Positions 9,646 to 19,175 are shown, numbered from the stretch's first letter. The stretch: 35,425 nucleotides of DNA from Bacillota bacterium (GCA_023622945.1 JAMNYG010000204.1:1-35425), one strand, 5' to 3'. Program-made: numbers and translations. The notes: generated from the letters alone by a model not told the origin.

Positions 9646-10781
9646 ATGGAATTTAAAACTGTATGCATTAAAGACTCATCGGTAAATCAATGGATCTATC
9701 CCCTGGAAAACTGTACTTACAGCGCTTCCAGGCTGCTGAAAAGCAGAGGCATGTTTAACGTTCCGGTACTTGATTTTGACCTTTCTGCCCTAAAAGGAAA
9801 AACGGTAAAAAAAGCCTGGCTGTATTTACGTTATAGAACGCATCCCATGAAGAAATATGAAATATCCACCATATCCGCCCCATGGGATGAAGGAGACGGA
9901 GATGGTATGGAAAACCCGGGCATTAGCAGAAGTTTCGGATTTGCCGTGCTGGATGCCAAGGCCCAGTTTTATCTGCCATATAAAATATCTACGTGTTTTT
10001 CAAGCTGAAACTCAATGATGGAACTGAAGAAGGATTTAAGACATCAGAGAAACCCGGAAAAACCGCTTTAAAATTTGAGGAAGGGTATTACCGAAAAATC
10101 CATGACCACAGGATGAATTACAATATAGTTCCATACAGCCAGACAGGTGTTGTTTATGCAGGCTATGTACCTGTATTTTCTGAACAACAAGTATTACTGG
10201 AAGGACCCCAACTTCGTTGAAAACCCTAAAGGCATCGTTGACGGAACTTCCTGGTGGCTTCTTGATGAGCCGTTTTTCAGAGATGACTGGCATGCCCTGA
10301 ACTATTTTGGATCCATATTGAAAGAAGTGCAGGATGAGCTTAATAGCGGATACAATTTTGTTTTCAGAGCCGATCTCTCCTTCTGCTACCTTCAGTTTTA
10401 TTATCTTGACGGCCTTTTGAATATTAACTGCACAAGCGCAGGTGTACCTCCCAAACAGGCAGATTATTTAAGATACAGAAGGGATTATTTCGGTGAAGAA
10501 TGCTGGGTATATTGCGGACTGAACGGCCCTTCTCACTCCAATATGGGCAACAACTATATGACCCCTCTTATGGCTTACCTTGCAGGAGCCACAGGTTATC
10601 TTCCGTGGAATTGTTAAAGTACGACTATGACTCTGAACAGATGGAGGCACTTCTGAAAAACGCTCTAGGCATATCAATTTCCGATGTGGAAGGCGCTGAT
10701 GAGATGGGGCGCGCTCATGCGGATATCGTTTACATGGACAGCGTAAAAATCCGTCAGCTCGCTGAAATGCTGTTGAAGTAA
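9646..10781 (+). pseudogene. Remnant of a large carbohydrate-active protein (DUF4091/GH123-like)
   Basis: Four coding stretches follow one another in shifting frames. MEFKTVCIKDSSVNQWIYPL starts at ATG 9646 behind AAGGAAA. Frame changes follow near 9985, 10175 and 10615, and the last stretch ends MDSVKIRQLAEMLLK at 10781. The third stretch is the most informative: WWLLDEPFFRDDWHALNYFG and YFGEECWVYCGLNG, then LMAYLAGATGYLPWN. This resembles the catalytic part of DUF4091/GH123-type proteins, whose members act on sugars. The intact family is much longer, so segments are also missing. It lies convergent to the esterase gene and belongs by content to the neighbouring carbohydrate block. The family call is tentative; the broken state is clear. 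Confidence 0.7.
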
Positions 10782-10856
10782 ATTAATAGTGCCGGTAAGG
10801 TGCCAGGATGCTAAGATAAAGAAATCTTTTCAAACCGGGAAGGAACTGTTTAAAAA

Positions 10857-10907
10857 GGGACATTTCTCAAACTGCGAAGCAATTCTTCGAAGCAGAGAAG
10901 TGTCCCC
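10857..10907. repeat. REP-like palindrome, copy 1
   Basis: GGGACATTTCTC (10857-10868) pairs with GAGAAGTGTCCC (10895-10906) with one G-T wobble; inside it is a second small stem, CGAAG / CTTCG. It lies between the convergent broken gene and esterase gene, six bases past the esterase stop, and could terminate both. Its reverse complement shares GAAGAATTGCTTCG and TTTGAGAA with the copy near 27635. Confidence 0.7.
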
Positions 10908-10913
10908 GCACCC

Positions 10914-12026
10914 CTACATTTTCAACAGTTTTTCAAGCACCGGCGTCAACGCTTCTGCTATTCTCCAAAAGCCTAGATCGGTCGGATGGGCTCCGTCAAC
11001 CGAGCACTCATGGAAATCATCTCCCAGGAAGTTGGAACCGTCGCAGAAATAAATGTTCATATCACCTTTGTTTCTGAAGCTTTCCACTACTTCCCTTTGC
11101 ATATCCCGCATCCTGAAGTAGTCTTCAACCCATTCTTTGTTTGGCAGATCCAGAGCATAGCGGATTTTTGAGACAACAAGGATTTTTACAGAAGGATGAT
11201 GCTTCCTGTATATTCTGATAAATTCAGGCAACGTTCTGCTCATGCGTTCATAACCGAGAGAATTTGCTTCATAGTCCAAAACCAGACAAGCGGGATTTTC
11301 AATCTCTGAAATTATTTCGGCAAGCTCGGGTTCTCCCTGACCATTTCCGGAAAATCCGAGATTTATGAATTCATAGTTAAACCGCCTGCTTAATATATTC
11401 GTGTATGCCATACCCGGCCTTGAAGCGCATCCGCCCTGGGTAATAGATGTCCCATAGAATATGACCTTCTTGTCGCTGTCATAGGGCGGCGGAGGCAAAA
11501 GCTCTGCATCATCTTCAATGCCTATTTGAAGTTCCTTTACTCCCTGAGAAAGAGGAAAGTTTAAGGTTATGTTTCTCATCTCCCGGTTTTTGTCTTCAGC
11601 CATAAAGCACTGATATTCTTCAGCCCCGGCATCAAACCTGGCAATGCTTCTGAATATCTTTTGTCCCGGTTTTCCGATATAGCAGTCAAAACCGCACTGG
11701 GCAACGGGAGTCATAAGCCTTGCAGGACTGGAAGGCCAGGCAAGCTTTACCTTGATAGCCACTTTTGCACTGTCGGTCATGAAATGTACCTGTCCACCGG
11801 CAGTAGCATTGGCCAGCCTGTCCACTTCATCCCGTATGGGATATTTGGGGTTAACGGGCAGTCTCCTGTAAACCCTGTCACTTTCTATCCAGGCAAAACC
11901 GGCCAGGCGAAAAGGTCTTCCCATGGGAGAATACCACTTGAGACCGCTGTATTTATCATAATCAATATCTTCAAGCTGCATGTTTTTGTCAATTTTCTCT
12001 ATCGAGAGCCCTTTCTCATGACTCAT
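10914..12026 (-). CDS. SGNH/GDSL esterase with GxDLY-type N-terminal domain
   Basis: A probable carbohydrate esterase of 370 residues. The N-terminal half has the beta-sandwich signature of GxDLY-domain proteins (GLKWYSPMGRPFRLAGF, YRRLP). The C-terminal half is an SGNH hydrolase: block I VIFYGTSITQGG with nucleophile Ser near 193, block II NLGFSGNGQGE, block III LVLDYEAN, and block V DGAHPTDLG near 342-350 supplying the Asp/His pair. Such enzymes remove acetyl or similar groups from sugars. No signal peptide is visible, so it should act inside the cell. It follows the GH20 gene by 223 nt and is bracketed by two REP-like palindromes. The Shine-Dalgarno (GGAG) is about 11 bases from the ATG, rather far. 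The substrate is not known. Confidence 0.88.
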   Translation of the reverse strand: MSHEKGLSIEKIDKNMQLEDIDYDKYSGLKWYSPMGRPFRLAGFAWIESDRVYRRLPVNPKYPIRDEVDRLANATAGGQVHFMTDSAKVAIKVKLAWPSSPARLMTPVAQCGFDCYIGKPGQKIFRSIARFDAGAEEYQCFMAEDKNREMRNITLNFPLSQGVKELQIGIEDDAELLPPPPYDSDKKVIFYGTSITQGGCASRPGMAYTNILSRRFNYEFINLGFSGNGQGEPELAEIISEIENPACLVLDYEANSLGYERMSRTLPEFIRIYRKHHPSVKILVVSKIRYALDLPNKEWVEDYFRMRDMQREVVESFRNKGDMNIYFCDGSNFLGDDFHECSVDGAHPTDLGFWRIAEALTPVLEKLLKM

Positions 12027-12048
12027 AGGATGTCTCTCTCCTCTCTGA

Positions 12049-12112
12049 GATGCTGATAAACTACATTAAGATGTTGATATACCTATATCAGGATGCTGAT
12101 ACACTACATTGC
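12049..12112. repeat. Tandem repeat, 21-22 bp, three units
   Basis: GATGCTGATAAACTACATTAA (shown from 12049) recurs as diverged copies at 12070 and 12092, with a partial GATGTTTC at 12113. It lies directly upstream of the esterase Shine-Dalgarno. Confidence 0.65.
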
Positions 12113-12133
12113 GATGTTTCCGGGTGAAAAAGC

Positions 12134-12172
12134 GGGGACACCTCCGATGATATGGGTATGAGAAGTGTCCCC
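12134..12172. repeat. REP-like palindrome, copy 2
   Basis: GGGGACAC (12134-12141) pairs perfectly with GTGTCCCC (12165-12172). The right arm is preceded by GAGAA as in copy 1, and the left arm by AAAAAG as in copy 1. It sits between the GH20 and esterase genes. Confidence 0.6.
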
Positions 12173-12248
12173 TGGTCCTGGTATCGTAAGATATCCCTGC
12201 ACTGCCGTCAGGGAAGTACTCCTGCCTTCAAAGAAGCACTCTTTAACC

Positions 12249-14156
12249 TTATATAAGCTCCACGGCTTTTACGAATATGTTGTAGCCTTCGTCTTTCGAT
12301 TTCTTTACGGATATTCCCCGTATCTTCTTTTCGGGATGAGGGTTCCTGTAAATTGTTTCATAATACGTCACGTCACCAACCCTTAAGGGAAGAGTTGATG
12401 AAGCCACTTCAATGATCAGGTTGTCTATCTTCTCCCAGGATACATCCTTGTTTGAAATATTTCCTCCGTATACTATGGGAAGTTCAGCAGACGAGCCGTC
12501 TTCATACTCAACTACATATTCGCCCAAAGCATATTTGTCATGTTCAATGAATACTCCGTCATAGAACAGCTTGTACTCAATCCTCCTGTCGGTGGTATGG
12601 AGCACTTTAATATATTCACATCCATCCTCAGCAACGTTGGATGACATTGCTCTTTCCAATGCAGCTTTGTGCTTGTAACGGTAGAGTTCTTTCAGGGCTT
12701 CGTCACGAACCTGGTCATGCATATGGTCGTCATAATCATTGTCCCAGAACATACGGGCTGCATACATGACTTCAAACAGCATTCCGTTTCTCTGGAGGTT
12801 CTCTTCCTTCAATGTGCTCCAGTTAGAGATTATTCCGCCTTTTACGCCCCTGCTGATCCTCTTTTTCCAGTTCCTGAACTGGGACCCTGCAAAGTTTCCA
12901 TAGGTCACCTCAAAACCTCTTGCGTGGAAATCTTCTTCAAGCTTCTCATCAACGCCCCAATACCAGTGGAGTATTTTGAGATCCCTGGGAACAAGATCAA
13001 TGGCTTTATATGTTGCAGGCATTATGCCAAGGAATTCGCCGTTTTCATAATCCCATCCCATGTACATTTTCTTTTCGGCTCCCCCCTGGGGACGGCCCTT
13101 GGAGTCATAGGCATTGAGAAGCTTTTCTCCCCAGATCATTGTTTTAATGCCACGTGCCGAGAGGTATTCCATGATCTTTTTGATATCATTTGCAAATATT
13201 TCCTCGGCCTTTTTGCCCTTGCACTTGTCGCAAATAGCGATTGAATAGTATTCATCATGCCCGATATTGATGATTTCGGGCTGGAATACATCAATAACCT
13301 CATCCAGCACATCAAAAAGGACTTCATAGGATTTGGGATTGGAAGGACAGTATGTATCAGGATACGGATCGTCCTGTCTTTCCCTGAGTTCAGGATAGGG
13401 CAGCAACAGGTAATCGCAATGGCTCAGTGAAGGTACCTCAGCTATCACGTTAAGGTGTCTTTCCTTGCAATAATTGACCAGATCCCTCACTTCTTCCTGT
13501 GTAAGGTAGCTGCCCTCACCGTTTTCAACGTGAATTGAATTCTTATACCATTTGAAAGTCCTCTCCTGAATATCTATGGTCTTTCCGGAGTATTCGGACA
13601 TTTCCTTGCAGTATTCAACCCACTTCTCGTTGATCTCGGGGCGTCTCTTGTACTCCATTGCGCCGCCCACTTCAATCATTATGGTGTTGTATTTATAGTA
13701 TGTGATCATGTCAACGAATTCTTTAAAGTACGGTATGTTGCCCCTTCCAGGAAGATATACCTTAACACCTCTTACCGAGCATACGGGATAATCGTATGCA
13801 AACATCCTTTCAATATATTGATCCTCCATCATCTGAAGCAAGGTCATGCAGCCATAAAACAACCCCTTTTCAGTCAACGAATACACCATGATGTCATCCT
13901 GTATGTCTATAACATAGGCTTCATCATCGTCTTTAAATTCCACCGCAAACTCTTCCGACACCTTTTTTCTTATATCACAGGGTACATCCCTGACAAAGGA
14001 AACGCTCTTATATGTTTCTCCATCAGGGCAGCAGCAAGAAACGGCATTTTCCAACGCCTTTTCAATCAGCGGGGAATCGGTGGATATCTTTGTTTCGCAG
14101 CTTAAGTATTTTCCGCCGTCAAGTTTTTTGAAGTATTGGGGTTGCAAGTATGCCAT
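12249..14156 (-). CDS. GH20-family beta-N-acetylhexosaminidase
   Basis: GH20 enzymes remove terminal GlcNAc or GalNAc by substrate-assisted catalysis using an Asp-Glu pair. The 635 residues contain an N-terminal alpha/beta GH20b-like domain, then a TIM barrel beginning near RGVKVYLPGRGNIPYF, with the catalytic pair in IINIGHDEYYS near residue 300. A C-terminal stretch after about 500 looks like a beta-sandwich. Cys-containing CDKCKGKKAEE follows the catalytic loop, as in some GH20 members. The start is ATG 14156, seven bases after GGAGG; an in-frame ATG at 14171 lies upstream of that site. No signal peptide, so probably cytoplasmic. The UroD-like gene lies 190 nt upstream and the esterase follows. 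Confidence 0.85.
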   Translation of the reverse strand: MAYLQPQYFKKLDGGKYLSCETKISTDSPLIEKALENAVSCCCPDGETYKSVSFVRDVPCDIRKKVSEEFAVEFKDDDEAYVIDIQDDIMVYSLTEKGLFYGCMTLLQMMEDQYIERMFAYDYPVCSVRGVKVYLPGRGNIPYFKEFVDMITYYKYNTIMIEVGGAMEYKRRPEINEKWVEYCKEMSEYSGKTIDIQERTFKWYKNSIHVENGEGSYLTQEEVRDLVNYCKERHLNVIAEVPSLSHCDYLLLPYPELRERQDDPYPDTYCPSNPKSYEVLFDVLDEVIDVFQPEIINIGHDEYYSIAICDKCKGKKAEEIFANDIKKIMEYLSARGIKTMIWGEKLLNAYDSKGRPQGGAEKKMYMGWDYENGEFLGIMPATYKAIDLVPRDLKILHWYWGVDEKLEEDFHARGFEVTYGNFAGSQFRNWKKRISRGVKGGIISNWSTLKEENLQRNGMLFEVMYAARMFWDNDYDDHMHDQVRDEALKELYRYKHKAALERAMSSNVAEDGCEYIKVLHTTDRRIEYKLFYDGVFIEHDKYALGEYVVEYEDGSSAELPIVYGGNISNKDVSWEKIDNLIIEVASSTLPLRVGDVTYYETIYRNPHPEKKIRGISVKKSKDEGYNIFVKAVELI

Positions 14157-14191
14157 AAAACATCCTCCCATGTTTATTTATTTTATTGAGT

Positions 14192-14209
14192 CAGTGACCG
14201 AAGTCACTG
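14192..14209 (-). promoter_or_regulatory. UUCG-capped hairpin in the GH20 leader
   Basis: In the minus-strand transcript CAGUGAC-UUCG-GUCACUG forms a perfect 7-bp stem closed by a C(UUCG)G tetraloop. No T-run follows, so it is more likely a stability or processing element between the UroD-like and GH20 cistrons than a terminator. Confidence 0.55.
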
Positions 14210-14232
14210 CTGGATACGTTAAGGTAAACCGT

Positions 14233-14307
14233 AATGTCATACTGGTAATTTTTCTTTAATGTCAGTTTAATACTTATTATTAAATGTCATGCCAGTAATT
14301 TTCTTTT
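14233..14307. repeat. Tandem repeat, 25 bp, three units
   Basis: AATGTCAT/AATGTCAG blocks recur at 14233, 14258 and 14283 with an exact 25-nt period; the first and third share GTAATTTT. A weaker fourth unit begins at 14308 (ACTTCATACC). It lies in the spacer between the UroD-like and GH20 genes. Confidence 0.6.
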
Positions 14308-14349
14308 ACTTCATACCATTAATTTCCTTAACTGTTAATTTTTTTACCG

Positions 14350-15423
14350 TCACACGCGTAATTTTTCCCGCCATTCCAGAAGCTCATAGGCTTCTTTTTC
14401 GTTTTCGCATCTTACGGATAAAACAACTCCCTCAGGCGAAACCCTGTTAAAGAATTCAGGGACTTCTTTTGCCCTGACATCCTGCTGAAGCACCAGCATC
14501 TTCCCCTTTGACTTTATTTTCCTGTACATTTCGGTAAATCTGTCGTCTAGAGCGCTTACAAACGGTTCGGGCACCCACTGGATTGCATCTATACCCCGGA
14601 TATCCAGTATGATATCCAGATGAGGAATTTCTCCCGAACCGTCAAGGTGATATATGCTGTGATCCAGCCGGTCCGCCTGCTTCTGAAGATATGGAGCCAC
14701 AAACTTTTCAAACATTGCGGGAGATATCATGGCCGAAAAATCGCATTGCAAAGGTGCGTGACGTTTGGGGCACCATATTCCCATCCAGGCAGAAGTTCCC
14801 TCAAAATGCCGGGATGTTATTTCGTACAATTCATCATAGGCCTTGAACCAAAGCTCAAGAATCCTATCCTGGGCGTCGTTAACCTTATCGGGGTTATCAA
14901 TCACATCATAAAGCAGGTTCTCCGTACCTCTCAGAGACGCCAGAATGTCCAGGATTCCGCCCAGATCAGTAATACCGACGGCAAACTTCCCTTTACAGTT
15001 CTCTGCAGCAAGCCTGGTGAGTTCCTTTGTGTAAGCCCACCATTTGTTGGTTTCCTCCAATTTAAGATGTTTGAAAACATCGTCCCAGTCCATTGGGTAT
15101 TCAAACCAGATGGTCCCGCCGGTACTGGTAAGATAGCCTGTCAGGTATGCAGCAAGAGAACCGGCTCCCATGTTAATCCACAGATTTGGATAGGCTTCTG
15201 CCATAAACTTACGGGATTTGGCCCACTGTTCAAACAATCTTATATGCGTTTCGGGAGAATGAGCATAATCGACTATTTCCCACCAGCGAAACGCCGGTTT
15301 CTCTTTGCCCTTCCCCTCATCCTGCAAAGGGCAGACAATCTGAAACAGGGGCTTTTTCTGCTCCTTGTTCCACCACTTTTCATACTCTTTTTTTACCCTT
15401 TGAAAGTCGTCGGTATTTATCAT
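14350..15423 (-). CDS. UroD-superfamily protein of unknown function
   Basis: A 357-residue TIM-barrel protein of the uroporphyrinogen decarboxylase superfamily, which also holds zinc-dependent methylcobamide:CoM methyltransferases (MtaA type). Family-like features are WINMGAGSLAAYLTG, the FAVGITDLGG strand, and the C-terminal YHLDGSGEIPHLDIILDIRG region. At the place where methyltransferases carry the zinc motif His-x-Cys, this protein has His-Leu-Asp (near residue 258). No corrinoid protein gene is nearby. A classic UroD or methyltransferase role is therefore not supported. It starts at ATG 15423 behind GGAGGAG, only 24 bases after the 1242-residue gene, so the two are co-transcribed and probably act in the same sugar pathway. 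Confidence 0.78.
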   Translation of the reverse strand: MINTDDFQRVKKEYEKWWNKEQKKPLFQIVCPLQDEGKGKEKPAFRWWEIVDYAHSPETHIRLFEQWAKSRKFMAEAYPNLWINMGAGSLAAYLTGYLTSTGGTIWFEYPMDWDDVFKHLKLEETNKWWAYTKELTRLAAENCKGKFAVGITDLGGILDILASLRGTENLLYDVIDNPDKVNDAQDRILELWFKAYDELYEITSRHFEGTSAWMGIWCPKRHAPLQCDFSAMISPAMFEKFVAPYLQKQADRLDHSIYHLDGSGEIPHLDIILDIRGIDAIQWVPEPFVSALDDRFTEMYRKIKSKGKMLVLQQDVRAKEVPEFFNRVSPEGVVLSVRCENEKEAYELLEWREKLRV

Positions 15424-15446
15424 TTATAACTCCTCCGGCATCAGTT

Positions 15447-18400
15447 TTAAGCTGTTATTTCAAATTCCTTTTCTGCCTTGACTCCCGTGGCTACGTCCTT
15501 GATGACAACCTTCCATATCCCGGTCTTTTCATTGAAAGGAATATGATATTTCCTGGCTGCCTCATTGCTGCAAAGGGCTACGTTTTCAGAATAAAGCCAT
15601 ACATATTCGCCTTCAGGATCATATACATTTATGGCCACAACATTGGTATATTCTCCACGGGGCTTATCGGTCAGTATTCTGAAGCTTACCTCCAGTTCAT
15701 CTCCTGGAGCAACCTTCTCAGGCACATTTACTTCTATTGCCTCCACCCTGTATGGGAGAAGTGAAAACAGGCCGTTGTCACCGTTTGCTATGGCGGTTTT
15801 GATGGTGTCCGTATATCCCAGATACTCCTTATTCCTTATGTCATATACGTGGTATTTTACAGGCAACCTTATGACAATTTCATCCGCCTTAAGCTCGATA
15901 TCTTCGCCTCCGCCTACTACTAGCCCGTCATGTCCGGCCTTCAGTTTACTTTCAAAATCCCTTATTACAGCCATGTATTTTGCGCTGCCGTCGCTGTAGT
16001 AAACGGTTTCATAGCCCTTATCAACGGCTTTGCCGTCAGGCTTCATTATCTCTCCGAATTTCTCTATGCCTGCAAAGTCCAGGATTTTCCCGATGATCAT
16101 CCTGGTGGCATATCCTCCGTTTTCTTCCTTCCTCTGTCTTGGATATCCGGCCAGGCTGAAGTTAAGGTAAATTCCCTTCCCTTTTCCATACGAGTTTACG
16201 ATCACGGCGGAAACCTTTCTTGAGAAGTCCTGAATATATGCAGCTTTTCCGCTAGAAGGCCTTGTGCCCGGCTCAGCAAAATACAGTTCTCCGCTCCCCC
16301 TTACATCAGGCGCATCGAAGCAGTCAAAGTCCTTGTTCTTCATAAACTCACGGTTAGTATAGAAGGGACGGGCTTCGTTTGTATATCTCTTTATTCCCAG
16401 CACATCATCCAGGAAGCCCTGGTCATAAAGCTTGCAGTGTTTATCCATGATTCCTGTCTGGAAGTCTCCTATTATGGTTCCTCCGTTTTCCACAAACCTT
16501 CTTATCTCTTCTGCCTCTTTGGCACTGATTGCTATGGAGTAGGGCAATATAAGCAGTTTGTAATTTTTGCTTATAAGTTCACCGGCCTCTATCTGCTGGG
16601 TAGCCACAAAATCATACTGATATCCCATATCCTCCAGGATGTTTATCCATCCCTGCCGGTTGTCTTTAAAGCGTTCCTCGTCCCTTATGGCATAGCTGCC
16701 GTGAACCGAAGGCATTGAATAGTGTATCGCAATGCCCAGGTTATCCCTTTTTGCGGTATGAAGAAGCAGCTTTCCTATTCCTTCCCTTCTTATCTCAATA
16801 AAGTTTCTTGCCATATCCATGGCACTGTTGCTGTACGTAAAGTCGGGATTCAGGCAGGCCGGCTGCCAGAAGATGCTCATAAGGGTCAATCCGTGATACA
16901 TCCTGCTCCATATCTGGTGGTCAGCATTAACGCCGCTTACTCCATAACCTGTCCAGCCACCCAAAATGGTTCCGGGACGTGCGAAAGACCTGTGATATTC
17001 CAGCTGGTTTCCAACTTCATAAGCTTCAAAATATCCCACATATTCATGGAGCTGATAGTAATCACAGCCTGAATACGGTGTTGAAGCCTGACATCCTGAC
17101 ATCCTGACGACACCATCAGAATCTTCCTGCCTGATATAATCCCTGATTATCCTGTAGGCATTGGCAAAGGTCATTTCCATAAACAGCCTGTGGTCTCCCC
17201 AGGATGCGTATTGCCCGGTTTTCCTTGCTTCTTCGTACGTATATGGCACCACCTCATCCCAGGACTTGAAACTGGTACCCCACACATTGTTCAGTTCATC
17301 CAGGTCTTTGTATTCTTCCTTAAGCCATTCCCTCATGCTTTTCATGCAATGAGGGCAGAAACAAAGGTCCAGTTCATCCGTATAGCAGGTTACAGAACCT
17401 TCATCATTGGCAAAGTACGCTATCGGATTGAACATCTTTTTCTGTGAAACCGTATCTATTATCTTTTTACCGATTTGTGCCCAAAAGTCCGGGTCATTGA
17501 GACAGGGCACCCTGTACAGGTATTTCTTGTCCTTCGTAGCCAGATATTTCTCCTTGCGCTCTACATAACCTGCCCTGTGATACCAGTAAACTCCCAGACC
17601 GCTGGCTCCGCAGGAAGTAACAACCTTTGAATCTCCGGGATATCCGCATGTGATGCCAATACCTCTGAACAATTTGCCCAAAAACTGCATGAAATCGGGT
17701 CTTCCTGCATATAAGGGAGCCATGAACACTTCAAAATCATTTATTTTCCTCACCTGAGGAATAACAATTATCCTTTTTGATTCCGCCTTATGTATGTAAT
17801 GGCCGTCTATGCATACCTCAGCTTCAATTCTGACGCGAAGGGATTTTACATTCTCCACCTGCCAGCAAAAATCAACTGTTGTTTCATGATCCAAATTGTG
17901 TTCTTCCAGATGAATAATTCTGTCAAAATCATCTATCACCTTTATCTTAAGTACTGCACCGCTTCCTTTGGCTGCAACTTCCGCCTTGAGAATTTCTCCG
18001 GGTTTTATGACTTCGGTGGAACATGCAAGCCTCGTGACTTCTGCCGTCAAAGGATAGCTTATGGGAACCGTCCACCAGTCTATAACCTTGTCACCGTCTT
18101 TTAAGAAAACTTCAGCCCTGAAATCTCCTCCAAGCTTCAACCAATCCGGAAGTGAGATCTCCAATGCGTCAGCGGGCTCTTCATACACTGTGTCATCATA
18201 CAGGTTCTTTATCCTGCAATATATCTTGCCGCAGCTGCATCCTTCCACCTCTGCCCTGATATGTCCGTCTGAAATATTAACATCCTTTATGGTGCAGCAA
18301 GGCTCCTTCCTGGCCGCCCATATGACGCTCTTTGCCAGGAGGCTGTAGAAATACTCCAGATAATCAAAATGAAGTGCACTCTCCAGGCCCAATACAGCAC

Positions 18401-19175
18401 TGTCAAAACATGAACCCCTTACAGGAAAGCTATAATCGGGTATTATGTCACCGGGATAATAACCCAATGCCACTACCCTTCCCTTTCCGTATTCCTTAAC
18501 AGCGGCTATGGGCATTCCGGATTCCGACTCGATTATTACCTCTCCCCTGGCTTTGTAAGGATAGTATCCCAATTCATTATAGGGGATCAAATCCGCAGGC
18601 ATGCCGCTTGTAATGTAATGCTTTTTGAAGATCCACCTGTCCTTGCCTAACTTATCGAATTCGATGACAGGATATCCCCCGTCGTTTAAACCTTCTTCAT
18701 ACAATGCTTCAAGCGGCGACAGCTTATCAAGCTCTTCCACTTTTTCCATATCCTTGCCGCTGTATGGATGAATCAATACAAGACCCGCTCCGTTTTCAAC
18801 ACGCTTCAAAATGGCCTGGCGAGTCTTTGGGGTAAAGTATCCCCATCCGTTTATTCCGGGTAACACCAATACGTCGAAATGTTCATCGGAAGTAAGCACA
18901 TTTTCCATGTTTTGATACATCAGATCCTGGTCCCATATGGCTCCCCTTTTGTCATAAAAATCGCCCAGTCCCCATTTGTTCATATCCCATGCCCTGTCAA
19001 TGGTAACGGTCTCATATTCAATATCATTTCTCTGAATGAACTCAACTACTTCTCGTCCATGCCTCACACTGGGCACGAAAAAGACCTTTACTTTGCCGTT
19101 CACATAGGGTTTTGCCCACAGGGGATGCTTTCTCTCTACTTTGGTGGAATAGGTAATATCGTATGTTTTTTTCAT
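15447..19175 (-). CDS. Giant GH42-like protein with GATase-type N-terminal domain
   Basis: A multidomain protein of 1242 residues. About residues 25-280 look like a class-I glutamine-amidotransferase-type fold of the kind found in beta-galactosidase trimerisation domains (VLVLPGINGWGYFT, VALGYYPGD). A beta-sandwich region follows (about 300-470). The central TIM barrel near 490-830 has FANDEGSVTCYTDELDL at about 587, a Cys cluster CFCPHCMKSM, and ELNNVWGTSFKSWDEV, all in GH42 order, with the Glu of NDEG as candidate acid/base. A second trimerisation-type domain follows near 870-960 (LLILPYSIAISAKEAEEI) and then C-terminal beta-rich domains. No signal peptide. The start ATG has GGAGG seven bases upstream. 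It is probably an intracellular glycosidase; the specificity is unknown, and the architecture is larger than ordinary GH42 (about 670 residues). Confidence 0.75.
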   Translation of the reverse strand: MKKTYDITYSTKVERKHPLWAKPYVNGKVKVFFVPSVRHGREVVEFIQRNDIEYETVTIDRAWDMNKWGLGDFYDKRGAIWDQDLMYQNMENVLTSDEHFDVLVLPGINGWGYFTPKTRQAILKRVENGAGLVLIHPYSGKDMEKVEELDKLSPLEALYEEGLNDGGYPVIEFDKLGKDRWIFKKHYITSGMPADLIPYNELGYYPYKARGEVIIESESGMPIAAVKEYGKGRVVALGYYPGDIIPDYSFPVRGSCFDSAVLGLESALHFDYLEYFYSLLAKSVIWAARKEPCCTIKDVNISDGHIRAEVEGCSCGKIYCRIKNLYDDTVYEEPADALEISLPDWLKLGGDFRAEVFLKDGDKVIDWWTVPISYPLTAEVTRLACSTEVIKPGEILKAEVAAKGSGAVLKIKVIDDFDRIIHLEEHNLDHETTVDFCWQVENVKSLRVRIEAEVCIDGHYIHKAESKRIIVIPQVRKINDFEVFMAPLYAGRPDFMQFLGKLFRGIGITCGYPGDSKVVTSCGASGLGVYWYHRAGYVERKEKYLATKDKKYLYRVPCLNDPDFWAQIGKKIIDTVSQKKMFNPIAYFANDEGSVTCYTDELDLCFCPHCMKSMREWLKEEYKDLDELNNVWGTSFKSWDEVVPYTYEEARKTGQYASWGDHRLFMEMTFANAYRIIRDYIRQEDSDGVVRMSGCQASTPYSGCDYYQLHEYVGYFEAYEVGNQLEYHRSFARPGTILGGWTGYGVSGVNADHQIWSRMYHGLTLMSIFWQPACLNPDFTYSNSAMDMARNFIEIRREGIGKLLLHTAKRDNLGIAIHYSMPSVHGSYAIRDEERFKDNRQGWINILEDMGYQYDFVATQQIEAGELISKNYKLLILPYSIAISAKEAEEIRRFVENGGTIIGDFQTGIMDKHCKLYDQGFLDDVLGIKRYTNEARPFYTNREFMKNKDFDCFDAPDVRGSGELYFAEPGTRPSSGKAAYIQDFSRKVSAVIVNSYGKGKGIYLNFSLAGYPRQRKEENGGYATRMIIGKILDFAGIEKFGEIMKPDGKAVDKGYETVYYSDGSAKYMAVIRDFESKLKAGHDGLVVGGGEDIELKADEIVIRLPVKYHVYDIRNKEYLGYTDTIKTAIANGDNGLFSLLPYRVEAIEVNVPEKVAPGDELEVSFRILTDKPRGEYTNVVAINVYDPEGEYVWLYSENVALCSNEAARKYHIPFNEKTGIWKVVIKDVATGVKAEKEFEITA

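Noticed and set aside
14620-15429. 269-codon open frame on the plus strand
   Set aside because: Antisense to the UroD-like gene; codon pattern and lack of a start signal mark it as a shadow.
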